Shown here one piece after another: positions 63,120 through 64,000 of a DNA stretch of 64,000 bases. Under the pieces are notes generated by a model. That model searched no databases, was not told the origin of the DNA, and was given only the letters and a program-made list of their open reading frames with translations. The stretch is taken from NCBI RefSeq assembly GCF_001975665.1, contig NZ_CP019419.1:3145501-3209500 (forward strand), in the 5' to 3' direction. Positions within the stretch are counted from its first letter, which is position 1. Every line of letters begins with the position of its first letter. The stretch is from Polaribacter reichenbachii (GTDB lineage Bacteria; Bacteroidota; Bacteroidia; Flavobacteriales; Flavobacteriaceae). The position numbers and the translations under genes were made by a program.

Positions 63120-64000
63120 TTGGCAGAAATAAATATTTCAAATAAGGTTGTAGGGAAAGAATTATATGGATATCAAAAAGATGCACTTCGTGAAATCTTT
63201 GATAGATTTGAGAATGCACCTAAAGATTATCATTTATTATATCAACTACCAACTGGTGGTGGAAAAACAGTTATATTTTCTGAAATTGTAAGACGTTATA
63301 TCGCAAATTTTAAAAAGAAAGTTTTGGTTTTAACTCACAGAATTGAGTTAAGTAAACAAACTTCTAAAATGCTAAAAGAGTTTGGAGTTAGCAATAAAAT
63401 AATAAACTCTACTGCAAAATTAGATGATCAGCACGATTTTGATTGCTTTGTTGCAATGGTCGAAACTCTAAAAAATCGATTAAATGATGATAAACTAGAT
63501 ATTTCAGATATTGGTTTGGTAATTGTTGATGAGGCACATTATAATTCATTTACAAAAATATTTAAGTTTTTTGATCAATCTTTTATACTAGGAGTTACTG
63601 CAACTCCTTTAAGCTCAAACATTAAATTACCAATGTATGAGAACTATCAAGAGTTATTTGTGGGTGAATCTATTCAAGATTTAATTGATAATAATTACTT
63701 AGCAAAAGCAAATATGTACTCTTATAATGTAGGGTTAACCTCATTAGAAGTTGGTGCAAATGGAGATTATACTGTAAAATCATCCGAAGATCTGTATACA
63801 AATACAGATATGCTTACCAAATTAGTTTCTGCTTACGAAGAAACAGCAAAAGGTAAAAAAACATTAATATTCAATAACGGTATTAATACTTCAATTCAGG
63901 TTTTTCACGCATTTAAAAAAGCAGGTTATCCAATTGCACATTTAGATAATACCAATACTAAAAAAGAAAGAGAATTAATTTTAAGATGGTTTCATAAAAC
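63120..64000 (+). CDS. DEAD/DEAH-box helicase, 5' part
   Basis: An SF2 helicase running off the window after about 293 codons. The start is a TTG at 63120 (followed by AEINISNKVVGKELYGYQKDA-type sequence); no in-frame ATG precedes the conserved Q-tip/Walker region. Walker A is LPTGGGKT (43-50), followed by VLTHRIEL, VIVDEAHYNSF (motif II) and GVTATP (motif III), then the start of the second RecA domain (KTLIFNNGINTSIQVF). This resembles SSL2/RecQ-independent type I restriction-like helicases used in repair. C-terminal domains are outside the window. Confidence 0.9.
   Translation, partial: MAEINISNKVVGKELYGYQKDALREIFDRFENAPKDYHLLYQLPTGGGKTVIFSEIVRRYIANFKKKVLVLTHRIELSKQTSKMLKEFGVSNKIINSTAKLDDQHDFDCFVAMVETLKNRLNDDKLDISDIGLVIVDEAHYNSFTKIFKFFDQSFILGVTATPLSSNIKLPMYENYQELFVGESIQDLIDNNYLAKANMYSYNVGLTSLEVGANGDYTVKSSEDLYTNTDMLTKLVSAYEETAKGKKTLIFNNGINTSIQVFHAFKKAGYPIAHLDNTNTKKERELILRWFHK

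Overview
The window is an AT-rich (roughly 30% GC by eye), densely coded chromosomal segment from a marine-type member of the Bacteroidota, most likely family Flavobacteriaceae (Polaribacter/Tenacibaculum-like). The evidence is a type IX secretion (T9SS) C-terminal signal, many short lipoproteins, Bacteroidota-type promoters (TAnnTTTG at -7), no clear Shine-Dalgarno sites, bacillithiol genes (bshB1, ytxJ), a split transketolase, a MurA with Asp in place of the catalytic Cys, and intergenic repeats of a kind I associate with flavobacteria. Genus assignment is inference only.

Layout. 0-4.5 kb: end of a DUF4290 gene, murA, a NUMOD4/HNH protein, grpE-dnaJ, a candidate small RNA and RNase P RNA. 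4.7-10 kb: two unrelated aconitases side by side (acnB, then an AcnA-type enzyme). 10-14.7 kb: a Crp/Fnr regulator, a lipoprotein with two anti-sigma-like repeats, an MFS transporter, a possible toxin/immunity remnant, and HMG-CoA lyase. 14.8-25 kb: DEAD-box helicase, thioredoxin-like lipoprotein without cysteines, ABC-F ATPase, divergent oxyR/dps, PagL-like protein, hydroxyacyl-CoA dehydrogenase, Gfo/Idh oxidoreductase, pcm. 25-32.6 kb: a minus-strand cluster (DUF2520, KdsC, two DUF2147 paralogues, ModF-like tandem ATPase), a Cys/Met PLP enzyme, an SLC13/RCK transporter and bshB1. 32.7-34 kb: tRNA-His followed by two tandem copies of a small HTH repressor gene, each with the same operator and the same multi-block 3' element; this is the most unusual region. 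34-38 kb: LytS/LytTR-type two-component pair with a periplasmic propeller sensor and an unknown lipoprotein-like protein. 38-47.3 kb: tricorn-like protease, uvrA, ECF sigma factor plus a 47-residue ORF, an SDR, nth, bcp. 47.4-51.5 kb: a 1354-residue modular LRR protein with a T9SS tail. 51.6-54.4 kb: outer membrane barrel, transketolase C-subunit, maf, smpB. 54.4-58.6 kb: DUF6503 lipoprotein, NarL-type kinase and regulator, a triple GPAYKNYK-repeat secreted protein, and a membrane four-helix sensor-like protein. 58.6-64 kb: SixA-like phosphatase, hsp20, clpB, ytxJ and the start of a DEAD/DEAH helicase.

Functional themes. Proteostasis and stress are prominent: grpE-dnaJ, clpB, hsp20, smpB, oxyR-dps, bcp, and bacillithiol synthesis and use (bshB1, ytxJ). 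Central metabolism is represented by the two aconitases, transketolase and HMG-CoA lyase; repair by uvrA and nth. Several family members lack canonical residues: MurA (Asp for Cys), DnaJ (two of four zinc motifs), Nth (no Fe-S cysteines), a TlpA-like protein (no CxxC), and two tandem-ATPase proteins in which one composite ATP site looks inactive. Genes are mostly separated by strong intrinsic terminators, several overlapping stop codons.
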